Source of the DNA: Rhodoblastus sp963804045 | Lineage (GTDB): Bacteria > Pseudomonadota > Alphaproteobacteria > Rhizobiales > Beijerinckiaceae | Assembly (NCBI GenBank): GCA_963804045.1 | Contig: CAWDOR010000002.1 | Coordinates: forward strand, 1-64,000 | Length of the DNA stretch: 64,000 bases | Direction of reading: 5' to 3' | Shown: positions 63,593-64,000 of the stretch, piece after piece | How positions within the stretch are numbered: the first letter of the stretch is position 1 | Layout: every line of letters begins with the position of its first letter | Notes under the pieces: generated by a model | What the model was told of the DNA's origin: nothing | The model's database searches: none | The model's input: only the letters and a program-made list of their open reading frames with translations | Program-made: the position numbers and the translations under genes

Positions 63593-64000
63593 GCGGCGCG
63601 AAACGCGCCGAACTGGCTTTTTCCCACATGGCTCGCAAATGGTCGTCCTGCGCGCCGCGCAGCAATTCGCCGTCTTCCAGCGGCGGATAAAGCTCGGTGA
63701 AACTGGCGACGGCGGTTTCCGACACGCGGCGGCGGAATTGTTCGGGCGCGAACTCATTGGGATGATCGAGGCCTGCCGCCGCAACCAGCTCGGCCAGGCA
63801 ATGCAGCGTGGCCTTGTGATAATTGGCGACCCGGGCGATCTTGTCGGGGACCACCAGAGCGCGGCCGCGCCAGGGATCCTGAGTGGCGACGCCGGTCGGG
63901 CAGGCGTCGGTGTGGCAGGACAGCGACTGGATGCAGCCGACCGAGAACATGAAGCCGCGCGCCGCGTTGCACCAATCGGCGCCCATGGCCATGGCCCGGG
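63576..64000 (-). CDS. FMN-binding glutamate synthase family protein, C-terminal end (partial)
   Basis: The last 141 codons or so; the gene continues right of the window (the frame is open to 64000). The segment MAMGADWCNAARGFMFSVGC followed by IQSLSCHTDACPTGVATQDP carries the Fe-S cysteines of the GltB-type C-terminal synthase domain. The archaeal-type, FMN-binding-only subfamily is indicated by the end after PERF-like residues (FRRRVSETAVASFTELYPP). It makes glutamate from glutamine and 2-oxoglutarate or acts on other substrates. Confidence 0.85.
   Translation of the reverse strand, partial: RAMAMGADWCNAARGFMFSVGCIQSLSCHTDACPTGVATQDPWRGRALVVPDKIARVANYHKATLHCLAELVAAAGLDHPNEFAPEQFRRRVSETAVASFTELYPPLEDGELLRGAQDDHLRAMWEKASSARFAPLKPIS

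Overview
The window is a high-GC chromosomal segment of an alphaproteobacterium, most likely of the Hyphomicrobiales (Rhizobiales), possibly near Methylocystaceae/Beijerinckiaceae; the family is a guess. Support comes from the rRNA operon layout 16S-tRNA-Ile-tRNA-Ala-23S-5S-tRNA-fMet, a 23S gene with a helix-9 intervening sequence typical of rhizobia, conserved alphaproteobacterial clusters (DUF1150/Hsp20, def-fmt-truA, SRP RNA-dnaX-ebfC-recR), a CcrM-type methyltransferase, and candidate CtrA, LexA (GTTC-N7-GTTC) and RpoH sites of the alphaproteobacterial kind. It contains no phage, CRISPR array or complete insertion sequence.

Layout. 1-4.5 kb: the 3' part of an rRNA operon with its terminator. 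4.7-11 kb: small metabolic and stress genes (CMD-fold protein, FmdB zinc ribbon, ICMT-like methylase, YdfG dehydrogenase, DUF1150/Hsp20 behind a heat-shock promoter, a 2-hydroxyacid dehydrogenase, an SH3 protein, dnaQ). 11-18.7 kb: truA, fmt, def, then rmuC behind a LexA box, a low-GC islet of two secreted proteins of unknown function, and recR-ebfC-dnaX-SRP RNA. 18.7-22.2 kb: a TetR-P450 operon behind a long palindrome, then HIT and nudC. 22.2-25.2 kb: three Tad/Flp pilus genes (TadG with a VWA domain and two TadE-like), one of them frameshifted. 25.3-33.8 kb: pabC-like/pabB, queC, pheA-kdsB, a membrane cytochrome c, rdgB-rph, lepA. 34-37.2 kb: a trimeric autotransporter with a large internal duplication, translationally coupled to a small secreted protein. 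37.2-43 kb: cysNC-cysD divergent from cysQ (sulfate activation and PAP removal), then a GlfT2-like glycosyltransferase cut by an in-frame amber codon. 43-48 kb: CDF transporter, gloA plus class II aldolase, an orphan gene behind a perfect CtrA box, two DedA paralogues. 47.9-54.6 kb: an RND efflux operon with two lipoprotein adaptors, a 45-residue membrane peptide and SCO, divergent from its likely TetR regulator. 54.6-64 kb: a cupin, a PA0069-type radical SAM protein, a secreted protein and an acetyltransferase flanking a CtrA box, ccrM, udg-rnhB, ETF-QO, a membrane protein and the end of an FMN-binding glutamate synthase.

Most genes are housekeeping. The points most worth a second look are the interrupted glycosyltransferase, the RND/SCO operon with its tiny membrane peptide, three CtrA-like sites (two of them near or upstream of ccrM), the repeat-built adhesin with its coupled partner, the TetR-P450 unit, and the frameshifted TadE gene. 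I found no clear new defence or mobile system. All family assignments were made by reading motifs, without database searches.
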